A stretch of DNA of 64,000 nucleotides from contig CP043547.1 of the NCBI GenBank assembly GCA_009664345.1, forward strand, positions 5,112,709 through 5,176,708, given 5' to 3'. Below, one piece after another: positions 1-8,301 of the stretch; position 1 is the stretch's first letter, and each line of letters begins with the position of its first letter. Under the pieces are notes generated by a model, which saw only the letters and a program-made list of their open reading frames with translations, was not told where the DNA came from and did not search any database. The translations under genes and the position numbers were made by a program. The DNA comes from Planctomycetales bacterium 10988. Its GTDB lineage: Bacteria; Planctomycetota; Planctomycetia; Pirellulales; Pb10988.

Positions 1-119
1 AAAACCGCCTAGTCCAACAGGCCCGACAGCGCTTGCAACAATTTTAGCTCGTTGACATCCAAAAACCATTTTTTGAATTTACGGTTCTTAGTCCGAAGCA
101 ATTTACCTGAGAGAGTCCC

Positions 120-968
120 TTGAGTCATCCAAATCCCCCTCAATTCAAAATGTACTTTTCATATTTTTCTTTGTTGCTCTGCCTTTGTTTGACGTTGTTC
201 CTCTCAAGCACATTGTCGGCACAAAATGCTCCTTCGTCCGAGAGCCCTGCCGTCCCGATTTCCGTCCCTGAAACAACTTCTAGCACTGAGGAAAGTCCCT
301 CCCTTGGGTTTGTGGAAATTATCTTGGCAGGGGGTTGGGTCGGGGCGGTGATCTTACTCCTTTCGATTGGGATGGTCGCTCTGTTCATCGAACATACTTT
401 TCGCATCCGTGCCGCGGCGATCTCGCCACCGGGTCTGGCTGAATCGGTGCAGCAACACCTTTTGCAAGGACAGATTCAAGAAGCCGAGCAACAATGTTTC
501 GCGCAGCCAAGCTTTCTCGGATCGGTGCTGAAGGCCGGGATCGATGAAGTCGATTGTGGATGGGCTTCCGTTGAAAAGGCGATGGAGGATGTTTCTCAAG
601 AAGAAGCGGCACGTCTTTATCGTCGGGCGGAATATCTCTCGGTGATTGGGAATATTGCCCCGATGTTGGGACTGCTGGGGACCGTGATCGGGATGGTGAT
701 GGCATTCAAGGAAGTCGCGGATACCCAAGGAGCGGCCCGGGCGGCGGACTTGGCCAATGGGATTTATCTCGCCTTGGTCACGACCGTCGAAGGTCTGGTT
801 GTCGCTATTCCGGCGATGGCTGGCTTTGCCGTCATTCGCAATCGCATTGATGAGTTGGTCGCGGAAGCTTCCCATGCCGCGTTGGCGGTCTTCACTCCGT
901 TGCGAAAAAATCGTCGTGCCCGCACCGGCCGCACACAAGCGAACGCCCCCACGCAGGAGTCCGTTTGA
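120..968 (+). CDS. ExbB/TolQ/MotA-family proton channel protein
   Basis: Inner-membrane proton-channel subunit of the ExbB/TolQ family, which with ExbD/TolR couples the proton motive force to work in the envelope. An N-terminal signal-like hydrophobic stretch (about residues 11-35) precedes a Ser/Pro/Thr-rich linker, then membrane segments at about 70-92, 173-196 and 214-238. The last two contain the family core, with GLLGTVIGMVMAF and the TTVEGLVVAIP segment. The TTG start at 120 has a GAGAG-type ribosome site 5 bases upstream; an ATG at 150 is an alternative with no visible site. The stop overlaps the next gene by one base, so it is the first visible gene of an exbB-exbD-exbD-TPR operon. 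The cargo or partner is not shown by sequence. Confidence 0.88.
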   Translation: MSHPNPPQFKMYFSYFSLLLCLCLTLFLSSTLSAQNAPSSESPAVPISVPETTSSTEESPSLGFVEIILAGGWVGAVILLLSIGMVALFIEHTFRIRAAAISPPGLAESVQQHLLQGQIQEAEQQCFAQPSFLGSVLKAGIDEVDCGWASVEKAMEDVSQEEAARLYRRAEYLSVIGNIAPMLGLLGTVIGMVMAFKEVADTQGAARAADLANGIYLALVTTVEGLVVAIPAMAGFAVIRNRIDELVAEASHAALAVFTPLRKNRRARTGRTQANAPTQESV

Positions 969-1393
969 TGAGGGTGCCTACCAGTCGGCAATATCGTGGC
1001 GGAGGTGAACTTAACATGACGCCGATGATCGATGTGGTTTTGCAACTGATTGTTTTCTTCTTGGTATCCGGGCATCTGGCCCAACAAGAAGCACAAGTCA
1101 CGCTCGACTTGCCACTCGCGGAATCGAGCCAACAGTCCGTTGAATCGAAGCTGCGACGCGTCACGGTGAATATCTTGCTCGATGGATCGCTGGTTTTCTC
1201 GGGAAAAACGATGAATCAAGAAGAACTTCAACGCCGCTTGCTCTCGGAGCATGAGGAACATGGCAAAGAGTTAGAGGTTCGTATTCGGTCAGATCGTAAG
1301 GTGGAATATCGAAAAGTCGAACCCGTGTTGCTCGGTTGTGCTAAGGCCGGGATCTGGAATGTGACCCTTGCGGTGCAGCCGGGAGCCAAGTGA
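968..1393 (+). CDS. ExbD/TolR-family biopolymer transport protein (first copy)
   Basis: 141-aa single-span partner of the ExbB-type channel. A short cytoplasmic N-terminus leads into the diagnostic MTPMIDVVLQLIVFF segment, whose Asp is the proton-carrying residue of the family, followed by a periplasmic domain of about 100 residues. The start is the ATG at 968, which overlaps the upstream TGA (ATGA) and implies translational coupling. A TTG one codon earlier is possible but unnecessary. A second, divergent ExbD follows directly; ExbD works as a dimer, so a heteromeric pair is an inference worth noting. Confidence 0.88.
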   Translation: MRVPTSRQYRGGGELNMTPMIDVVLQLIVFFLVSGHLAQQEAQVTLDLPLAESSQQSVESKLRRVTVNILLDGSLVFSGKTMNQEELQRRLLSEHEEHGKELEVRIRSDRKVEYRKVEPVLLGCAKAGIWNVTLAVQPGAK

Positions 1394-1397
1394 CATC

Positions 1398-1850
1398 ATG
1401 CGAGCCCCGACTTCCTTCCGTTCTGAACAACGCTCCCTTGAGCTAAAGATGACGCCGCTGATTGACGTCGTCTTTCTGCTTTTGATTTTCTTTGTTTGCA
1501 CGACCAGTTTTCAACCACCCGAGGAGATGCTTCCGACCCAACTCATGACTGCCGGGAGTCAAGCGGTGCTGGAATCGCTCGACATCCCTGAAGATGCCCA
1601 CGAACCGATTGTGATCAAACTTCATACCGGTCCCGAGCTGCCGGCCTGGGAAGTGCAAGGCCAAGGCGTGCAAGAGTTATGCCGATTACGCGAAATGCTG
1701 GCGGGCCTGGGGAGCATACGTGCTGACTTGCCTATTGTGCTCGATGCGGATGGGAATGTCCCGCTCGGCAACGTCGTGGAAGTCTACGATTTGTGTCGCT
1801 TGGTTGGCTTCTCGCAAATACAGTTCGCAGCCGATATTCAGGAAGAGTAA
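1398..1850 (+). CDS. ExbD/TolR-family biopolymer transport protein (second copy)
   Basis: 150-aa ExbD paralogue starting 4 bases after the first copy ends. It repeats the plan: a short basic N-terminus, MTPLIDVVFLLLIFF with the conserved Asp, then a soluble periplasmic domain. Beyond the membrane segment it is poorly similar to the first copy, with a Pro/Glu-rich stretch after the membrane and a C-terminal half that resembles the usual ExbD fold. The ATG at 1398 is chosen over an upstream in-frame start at 1368 because the latter would lie inside the preceding gene and the ATG puts the membrane span near the N-terminus as in the family. Confidence 0.87.
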   Translation: MRAPTSFRSEQRSLELKMTPLIDVVFLLLIFFVCTTSFQPPEEMLPTQLMTAGSQAVLESLDIPEDAHEPIVIKLHTGPELPAWEVQGQGVQELCRLREMLAGLGSIRADLPIVLDADGNVPLGNVVEVYDLCRLVGFSQIQFAADIQEE

Positions 1851-1851
1851 G

Positions 1852-4374
1852 ATGTTTGGCAACTCGGCTTTTATCAAAAAGTGCTTTTTACTTTATTGTG
1901 CGATCGCCGTACTTTTGGGAAGCGAGCCTTCGGCACGTGCCGCGGTGGACTTAGTCACTCCACATGCGCGCACGGCGAAGTATCTGCAGGGCTTGCGAGA
2001 GCGGCAGCTTTTCGGCTTGGTGAATGCTTATTGTCGCAAAGCATTAGCGGACTCTGAGCTTCCCGCTGAACGCCGCGTTCCCTTGTTACTTGCCTGGTCG
2101 GATAGCCTTGCTGAACAAGCCCGCCTCGTGCCGCCGTCGGAAAGCGAGGGCATTTGGCAACAGGCCGAAACGATTCTGATCGATGGCCAGCGTCTGCTCG
2201 TTCCTCCTTACAAACTCCTTCTTTCCGCCCAACAAGCGAGGGTCTACTTGCGACGCGGAGAGTTTTTATTGGAACAAGCCCGGCTGAGTGCTGATCCCTT
2301 GCCAGGTCAGCGAGCCGCACGACCGTTGCTGCTCAAGGCGGTACAACATGCTCAACAGCTTGTGAACGAGATTACCGAGCAAGCCCGCGAAGCACGGATG
2401 CGGCCCCGCGATCCTTCGCCGTTCAACCAGCAGGAATGGTATTCCTTGGAAACACACACCCAGTGGCAGCTTGCTCAGGCATTGCGAACTCTGGCGGAAA
2501 GTCATCCCGCCGACTCTGCCGATCGGGCGGATGCCCTCCTGCAAGCAACCGCGATCTCGCGAGAACTCACTGAGCGGGATCAACGTGATACGCTCTATTG
2601 GCAAGCCGCTTTGGAGATGGCCCGCTGTGCCCGCTTGGCAGGGAAAGTTACGGAAGCTAAGCACTGGATTCAAACCGCGCAAACCGCGGAGAATCTCAAC
2701 CCGGAACTGCAACAGGCTTGGTCGATCGAGGCGGTTCGGCTCTCACTTGCCATCTTCCCCCCGGAGCAAGTGGCGGTCTCCGAGCCGAGATTCCCTTCTC
2801 CGGAAACAACCGTCTTGCGTCTAGAGGCCGCGCTAAAAGCTTGGCAAGATGCCGATCGGAAGCAGGACGAAGCCGGTGCCGAACGCTTCCGTGCCCTGTC
2901 CACGCAATTGGCAAAACAAGCGACGCAAGCGGGACTTTACTGGGGGCGACGGGCGGGAGTTTTGCAGGCACGCTATTATTCCGATTCGAAAGAGATCGAA
3001 AACTTGACCGTTCTCGAACAGGCAGCGGAAAGCTTTTATCGTGCCGGTAAAATCGAAGATGCCCTGGCGACCTATGATCGAGCCATGGCCCTGGCGGAAA
3101 AGTTGCAAACGCCGGAAGACCATTTTCGTTTGGGTCTGGTAGCTGCTCAGATTCAAACCAAAGAGGGCAACCATCCGGCCGCGGAAGAACGATACCGCCT
3201 TCTTGAAACATCGCACCCTACCGCGGAACAGGCTCCGCAAGCGAGCTTGATGGCACTTTGGCATTTGAGTCAATTAGTACGATCGGGCGAAGTCCAACTC
3301 GACACTTATCAACAGCGATTAGTTGCTCACTTGGATCGCTACCCGACCGCTCCGGCCTCGGATCAAGTGCGGTGGTGGTTGGCGACGCTCTTGGACAGCC
3401 AGCAAGAATGCGAAGCCGCGGCAGAGCATTACTCCGCAATCCGTCCAGACGGGGCCTATCATGCCCAAGCGATCACGGGACTCGACCGCGTCGTGCAACA
3501 TCTTTTGAATGCCCCGTCGCTCCCCCCCCAAGAACGCCAAGAGAAAACGATGGCAGCGGCTTTGCAATTCGAACAGATGATCCTAACCCCTCAACGTACT
3601 TGGCCTCTTCGCTGGAGTCCGTCGCAACGTCAGGCAGCGCTGCGAGCCGGTCAATTATGGCTCCGCCCCTCCTTGCAGCAAGCCGCCCGCGCGGAACAGG
3701 TCTTTCAAGCGGCTTTCTCCGATACCGAGTTTGCTTCGGAAACTTGGAAGCGAGACGCTCATCTCTGGTTGGCGATCTCTCTCGCCCTGCAAAATCGCCT
3801 TGAAGAAGCCGAAACCTCCTTGCAACAAGCTCTTGAAATCGAGGAACAACTCCCGCTCACACTCATGCAGCTTGACCGGGTCTCTATCTTGGCCGAAGCC
3901 GCCCCGGCGGAACAAAAATTGTTCTTAGCGAAACTCTTGGAGGAAGCCCTCCGTTTTGATCTCTCCACGCCAACCGAGCCTCGGCGGCAAGCACAGACGC
4001 AACGGATTCAAGCGAAAGCCTTTCTGCTTCAAGGCAAGGAGGCGGAAGCCAAAACCCTGTATCATACGCTCGTCAAAGAAAACCCAAAGGATGCCCAACT
4101 TTTGCAAGACTATGCCGAATTGCTTTCCGAAAGCGACTCGCCAGCGGATTGGGAGGCAGCGATTCCCTTGTGGCGAAGATTGGAACGTGGCAGCAAAGCG
4201 GGAACCGATCGCTGGTTCGAAGCGAAATTCTTTCTCGCCCGAACGTATTTAAAACAGGGAGACAAAGAGCGAGCAAGAGAACTGCTGTTCGTACTAAAGA
4301 CCCTTTACCCGGACTTCGGCGGAGAAACTCAGCGGGCAAAATTTCAATCCCTCCTCGACGCCGTCAATCAATAA
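1852..4374 (+). CDS. Exported tetratricopeptide-repeat protein
   Basis: 840-aa alpha-helical protein with a signal peptide (about residues 1-30, ending SARA-A). Helix pairs rich in Ala, Glu and Leu run along its whole length, with recognisable TPR units such as YRAGKIEDALATYDRAMALAEK and, near the C-terminus, a LLQGKEAEAKTLYHTLVKENP unit. It begins 1 base after the second ExbD stop, so it belongs to the same transcript. Known ExbB-ExbD systems often pair with a periplasmic TPR protein; this is the likely role, inferred from context. The upstream in-frame ATG at 1720 lies inside the preceding gene and is rejected. Confidence 0.85.
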   Translation: MFGNSAFIKKCFLLYCAIAVLLGSEPSARAAVDLVTPHARTAKYLQGLRERQLFGLVNAYCRKALADSELPAERRVPLLLAWSDSLAEQARLVPPSESEGIWQQAETILIDGQRLLVPPYKLLLSAQQARVYLRRGEFLLEQARLSADPLPGQRAARPLLLKAVQHAQQLVNEITEQAREARMRPRDPSPFNQQEWYSLETHTQWQLAQALRTLAESHPADSADRADALLQATAISRELTERDQRDTLYWQAALEMARCARLAGKVTEAKHWIQTAQTAENLNPELQQAWSIEAVRLSLAIFPPEQVAVSEPRFPSPETTVLRLEAALKAWQDADRKQDEAGAERFRALSTQLAKQATQAGLYWGRRAGVLQARYYSDSKEIENLTVLEQAAESFYRAGKIEDALATYDRAMALAEKLQTPEDHFRLGLVAAQIQTKEGNHPAAEERYRLLETSHPTAEQAPQASLMALWHLSQLVRSGEVQLDTYQQRLVAHLDRYPTAPASDQVRWWLATLLDSQQECEAAAEHYSAIRPDGAYHAQAITGLDRVVQHLLNAPSLPPQERQEKTMAAALQFEQMILTPQRTWPLRWSPSQRQAALRAGQLWLRPSLQQAARAEQVFQAAFSDTEFASETWKRDAHLWLAISLALQNRLEEAETSLQQALEIEEQLPLTLMQLDRVSILAEAAPAEQKLFLAKLLEEALRFDLSTPTEPRRQAQTQRIQAKAFLLQGKEAEAKTLYHTLVKENPKDAQLLQDYAELLSESDSPADWEAAIPLWRRLERGSKAGTDRWFEAKFFLARTYLKQGDKERARELLFVLKTLYPDFGGETQRAKFQSLLDAVNQ

Positions 4375-4410
4375 CCCTCTCCCTTCTCCTTATCTCTTGC
4401 TCCCTAAATC

Positions 4411-5040
4411 ATGTCAGAATTTGATCGCCGCATTCGGCAATTGCTTGAGACAATGCAACCGCTGGCCCCTGGACAGGCCGAACGGTGGAAGCGTCCGATC
4501 CGCCAACATGACTTGGCTTGTTGGCAACTGGCCGACGATGCCTCGGTAGAGAATGGAAGTAAGGCCGCTGCCAGGGTGTTGATTCATGAATTGATCGACC
4601 GTTTTTGCATGCAAATCGAAGTACCACTTACCCTCTGCGACCATCCGTTGCGAAGATTACTCTTGCTCGCCATCCTGGCCGTGAAGATGCCGCGAGGCTG
4701 GCGATTTCAGTTTTCCGAAGCCCTTCAACTCATGAGCGAAGTGATCGAAGAAAAAGATTCGGAAAGGCAAAAACTCGGCGTAGTACAAATCTTCATCCAC
4801 CCGGAGAACTTTAATCCGCCCGTTGACTTTTATCTCAAGCGAACCTGTTGGAGTGGAGACTCGCAATCGCTTTGCATTCGGTGCGTTGATGAAAGTACGG
4901 CCGAGCCACAAACCGTGAAAGGCGATGGAACAGAAATTCCACTTCGAGAAGTAACCTGGGACTCCATCAAGGAAGACCCTTATCGGGCCGCCGTGGAGTT
5001 GTTGCAAGCCTTCGAAAGGGAAGAACCAGACAAATCCTAA
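4411..5040 (+). CDS. Protein of unknown function closing the ExbBD-TPR operon
   Basis: 209-aa protein with no signal peptide or membrane segment, so probably cytoplasmic. I do not recognise its family. The N-terminal half is helical and rich in Leu, Arg and Glu; the C-terminal half alternates short beta-like stretches (LGVVQIFIHPENF, SLCIRCVDES). It starts 37 bases after the TPR gene with no promoter or terminator visible between them, so co-transcription is likely. Its TAA stop lies inside a short palindrome that also separates it from the convergent gene beyond. Confidence 0.65.
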   Translation: MSEFDRRIRQLLETMQPLAPGQAERWKRPIRQHDLACWQLADDASVENGSKAAARVLIHELIDRFCMQIEVPLTLCDHPLRRLLLLAILAVKMPRGWRFQFSEALQLMSEVIEEKDSERQKLGVVQIFIHPENFNPPVDFYLKRTCWSGDSQSLCIRCVDESTAEPQTVKGDGTEIPLREVTWDSIKEDPYRAAVELLQAFEREEPDKS

Positions 5041-5052
5041 AAAGTGCTTTTT
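5039..5052. repeat. A5-GTGC-T5 palindrome between convergent genes
   Basis: AAAAAGTGCTTTTT, arms of six bases with a two-base centre. It overlaps the TAA of the upstream plus-strand gene and lies 7 bases from the stop of the convergent minus-strand gene. Identical or near-identical motifs recur in the window at 1876, 18280, 34116 and 42887. It could be a bidirectional terminator or a protein-binding site. Confidence 0.6.
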
Positions 5053-5058
5053 GTATTT

Positions 5059-5547
5059 CTATAAATACATCCCGACGAAGCCACCCTTCTCATCGGTTTC
5101 CTGCTGCAACTTTTCGATGCGAGCTTTTGTCTTTTCCAGATCGCCGGCATTGATGTAGCGATCAAACTCTACCTCGACGGCTCGCTTTACCGTAAGATGA
5201 AACCATTCAACAACCGGTTGAGTGAGCCAATCGCAATGCTCTCCTAACAGCTCGATCGAAAGAGCGGAACCGGTGGTTTTGCGATCCGTGGAATCGGTAA
5301 ACATCGTTCCTTCGAAGGAAAACTCCATCATGCCTAGCGAAGGATCATTCGTAAGGTAAAAAGTACATTTTGCATTGTAAACGAAATAGGTATTGTGAGC
5401 GCCATGCTGATCAAGGGCTTGGAGGGATCGTGCGCAGAGAGCTTGAAACGCAGGCGAGGCATCCATCGGAAGGTCCCGCCGGCTAATCGCTCGCAAGGGC
5501 AGACAATCAAATGTGATCAAAACCGAGGAATTCATGGGAGGCTCCAC
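5059..5547 (-). CDS. Conserved-looking protein of unknown function
   Basis: 162-aa soluble protein that I cannot assign to a named family. It has a mixed alpha/beta composition: an N-terminal strand (SSVLITFDCLPL), a central beta-rich stretch (THNTYFVYNAKCTFYL-like pattern and MMEFSFEGTMF), and a helical C-terminus (ARIEKLQQETDEKGG) ending GMYL. An internal Met at residue 5 (position 5535) is an equally good start. It is convergent with the operon on the other strand and 160 bases downstream of the 713-aa gene, with no clear terminator between them. Confidence 0.6.
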   Translation of the reverse strand: MEPPMNSSVLITFDCLPLRAISRRDLPMDASPAFQALCARSLQALDQHGAHNTYFVYNAKCTFYLTNDPSLGMMEFSFEGTMFTDSTDRKTTGSALSIELLGEHCDWLTQPVVEWFHLTVKRAVEVEFDRYINAGDLEKTKARIEKLQQETDEKGGFVGMYL

Positions 5548-5706
5548 ACTTCCGTGAATGGGGAAGGCTCGTGAGTAGCGAATAATGGCAATCGGGCGAA
5601 CGCCGACTGAACGACCTTCGCCCGATGCTTCTACAATGCGGCCAAATCGATTCGAGGAGCTAGCACCCTTCGAGGCTCGACCGATAGCTTTCAGGTTCCT
5701 TCCTTT

Positions 5707-7848
5707 TTACTGCTGTCGGTAGCCAATCGCAATCCATCCTTTGTGAACTTTGACATCTTCGACCATCAGCGGCCCGAGTTTCGCCATGTCGCCTTCGGGA
5801 ACAAAGGGGTCCAGTTCAAAAGTCTCTTCGAAGATACGATCGAAATACTTTCGTAACAGATCGGCCCGAATGGAAAGACGAAGCGGAAGTTTGCGATTTT
5901 CATAATCAAAGTCCGGCGGAGCGATCAGAAGTCGACCCTCGCGTTTGAACTGAAAACCGTCTTGCGTTTTTTCCAAGTTGTAGGTCGCGACAATATCATG
6001 GGCAGTGAAGGAACGTTTGGGGCTGATGATTTTTTCCGCCCGGAGGATGATCTTCAACGTTCCATCTTGGAAGCTGGCAGTAATCGGGCGGTTCTCAGCA
6101 AAGAAGAGTTGGCCTTCTTCCGGACGATCTTCGCCCTCTTCCCAAGCCTCCGGGACTTCGCCGAAGAGTTCTTCGATGCGGGCACGTGAGCTATTTTGAT
6201 CGACCATCGCACCGGAGTAACGATGCGACAAATTATTGATGGCGGATTCATGGATGCGGGCCACAATTTGCGATCGCTTCGAAACCCCTGGCGGCAAGCT
6301 AGTCGCAGCCAACTGATTGGGGTCCGCATTGACAACGCGCATTAACATTGAAGTGTCGGTTGTTGAAAGCAGCGTTTCAGCCGGGTCAATCCCTCGGCGT
6401 TCCAAGACGGTGACGAGTTTCGATTCGAAATCGGCTTCGGCTTCCGAGAGGGCTTCATCCAAGTCATCTTGAAATTGACTCTCCACTTTGGCCAGAGCCT
6501 TGCGGGCACTTTCCCGTTCGGCGGCAGGTTTCTTCTCCGCGACTTGCTTCGTAGCGATCCGTTGGGCGATCTTGCGGAAAGGAAAACCAATATTGGTCGT
6601 CACACATTTCGTGCGGGTATCCGTATCGGCATCGCCGCAGATCTCCCCTTTCAAAAGGTGATCCGGAGTCAACGTCACCGGGCGGTAAACAAAGAACTTC
6701 GTCAGACTCGAACTGTAAATCGTAGCAGGACCATTCCGGCCAACGGTATCCGAATGGGTCCGTCCGGTCAGCAGAAATTGGAAGGAAGCCGCATTATTAT
6801 TCGGAGTAAAGTCAAGCGTCAAAAGTCCACGAGTATGCCCCGTTCCGCTGACTCGCGTGCCGAGGATGATTTCCCGAACCGGGCTGACGCGATTGACCGG
6901 TTCCTCTACGGCTTGCTTGGCCAAGGATTCTTCCACATGAATGCTGATGTTCGGCTGTGCAAAATGATGACGAATCGAACGTACGATCCGCGGCGAAATT
7001 TCCAGACGATCCAACCAGAAGACGGATTCGCCCAAGCTTTCCGCCAATTCCTGGGTAGGGTTCTCAGCATACTTCGAAAGATTCTCGCGTAAATTCGCAA
7101 GTTGCGACTGAAGGGTCGCTTCCGGATCTTCCGTCGATTGCAGCTTCAACCAAAACGTGTATTCCTTCAAGGCTTCTTGGAGGGCAACAACGCGATCGAG
7201 TTCGAGCCCAGTCTCCCCACTAATGAATTGGCGAAAGATATCGTCGATCAATTCGTAATCTGCCGGTGTCGGAGGAGTATCTTTCAAGGCTTGTAACTTT
7301 GCCTTCAGTTCATCCAGCCGCAGGTAGCTTATCCAACCTTCGCCGTACTTTTGATAGGAATAGAATCGTTCGAGCTTCTCCAATTCCTGAAGTGCCTTCA
7401 CGCGGGCAGCTTCGATCTTGTCGGTATCAAAGCCGGGGTAGCTGACTTCATTCAATTCATTGATCGCGGCGAACAGCTCCGGCTGCGAAAGTACCGGAGC
7501 GGAATAAGACCAGCGATCAAGCGATTCTCTCAGAACCTTGACGGGACGCCATTGAGCCGAGGTATCATCACAGCGGAGACGCATCCGCACTTGGTCGATG
7601 ACCGCAGGATGATCATTCGACGAAGAAATCGTTTGCACCGCAGGTTGAAACTTGGGCCACATTAAATAGGACTTCCAACCCGATTCGTGGTCGCTGCCCG
7701 CTAATTTTTTTTCTAGTTGTTCCACTTGCGGCTGAATGGCGAAGGTGATCTCCGCCGCCTGCAAGCTGGAAGTGACTTGCCATCCCCCGACGACGCACCC
7801 AACGAAGAGGGCACAGCTCAAGGAGCGAATTCCAGTAGTTCCAGTCAT
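5707..7848 (-). CDS. Exported protein of unknown function, 713 aa
   Basis: Large secreted protein. The first 31 residues form a signal peptide (hydrophobic CALFVGCVVGGWQV core, ending LQAAE). The rest has no membrane span. A helical N-terminal part (to about residue 300) rich in Leu, Lys and Glu is followed by a beta-rich middle with GTRVSGTGHTRGLLTLDFTP, a Lys/Glu/Ala helix (about 430-480) and a beta-rich C-terminus. Two Cys in the middle (GEICGD and TKCVT) may pair. I do not recognise the family; planctomycete genomes carry many such exported orphans. It is divergent from the ABC importer across a 453-base gap. Confidence 0.65.
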   Translation of the reverse strand: MTGTTGIRSLSCALFVGCVVGGWQVTSSLQAAEITFAIQPQVEQLEKKLAGSDHESGWKSYLMWPKFQPAVQTISSSNDHPAVIDQVRMRLRCDDTSAQWRPVKVLRESLDRWSYSAPVLSQPELFAAINELNEVSYPGFDTDKIEAARVKALQELEKLERFYSYQKYGEGWISYLRLDELKAKLQALKDTPPTPADYELIDDIFRQFISGETGLELDRVVALQEALKEYTFWLKLQSTEDPEATLQSQLANLRENLSKYAENPTQELAESLGESVFWLDRLEISPRIVRSIRHHFAQPNISIHVEESLAKQAVEEPVNRVSPVREIILGTRVSGTGHTRGLLTLDFTPNNNAASFQFLLTGRTHSDTVGRNGPATIYSSSLTKFFVYRPVTLTPDHLLKGEICGDADTDTRTKCVTTNIGFPFRKIAQRIATKQVAEKKPAAERESARKALAKVESQFQDDLDEALSEAEADFESKLVTVLERRGIDPAETLLSTTDTSMLMRVVNADPNQLAATSLPPGVSKRSQIVARIHESAINNLSHRYSGAMVDQNSSRARIEELFGEVPEAWEEGEDRPEEGQLFFAENRPITASFQDGTLKIILRAEKIISPKRSFTAHDIVATYNLEKTQDGFQFKREGRLLIAPPDFDYENRKLPLRLSIRADLLRKYFDRIFEETFELDPFVPEGDMAKLGPLMVEDVKVHKGWIAIGYRQQ

Positions 7849-8301
7849 GTTGTCTATCCTTTATCAATCTCACTGGGAGCAATGCTTACGATTTTCCGCC
7901 TGGGCGAACCCGATAGGACTCCACATCCTATCATAGCCATGCAGTTCGCTTTTTCTATCCTTCCTAATTTCTTTAATCGCTAAAAATAACAGACAATGCC
8001 AAATCAACCAACGGTTACCTTCTGTTCATGTCTGATCTATTCTCAAAAGGCTGTTTTTTGCGAAAACACCGAAAAGATGGGCCATTCGAAGAAGAAACCA
8101 ACCTGCTTTGCTTGCACTTACCTTGTCAGAGACTACGATAGAGAGGGAATGAAAATGCAAAGAAAAGGGGTTGTAGGGGTTTTCCCTTCGGCAAATTTTC
8201 TTGTATTTTTCTCAAAGCGAAAGAAGAGGCTCTCCTCCAAAGGAAATCCTAGCCAACGCAACCTTCCATAAAGCTTCGTTCCTACTTTAGAAAGCTTTCT
8301 G
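7849..8301. other. Divergent intergenic region, 453 bases
   Basis: The gap between the minus-strand exported protein and the plus-strand solute-binding protein must hold both promoters. It is AT-rich in the 7960-8060 part. No convincing gene, terminator hairpin or named operator was seen. A plus-frame 91-aa reading at 7996-8271 is Cys- and Lys-rich without family features and was not called. Confidence 0.4.

Noticed and set aside
5039-5052. Classic intrinsic terminator
   Set aside because: The palindrome has almost no loop, so a stable RNA hairpin is unlikely; it is listed as a repeat instead.
7996-8271. 91-aa plus-strand open frame upstream of the ABC importer
   Set aside because: No ribosome site, Cys/Lys-rich random composition, and it lies where two divergent promoters must be.
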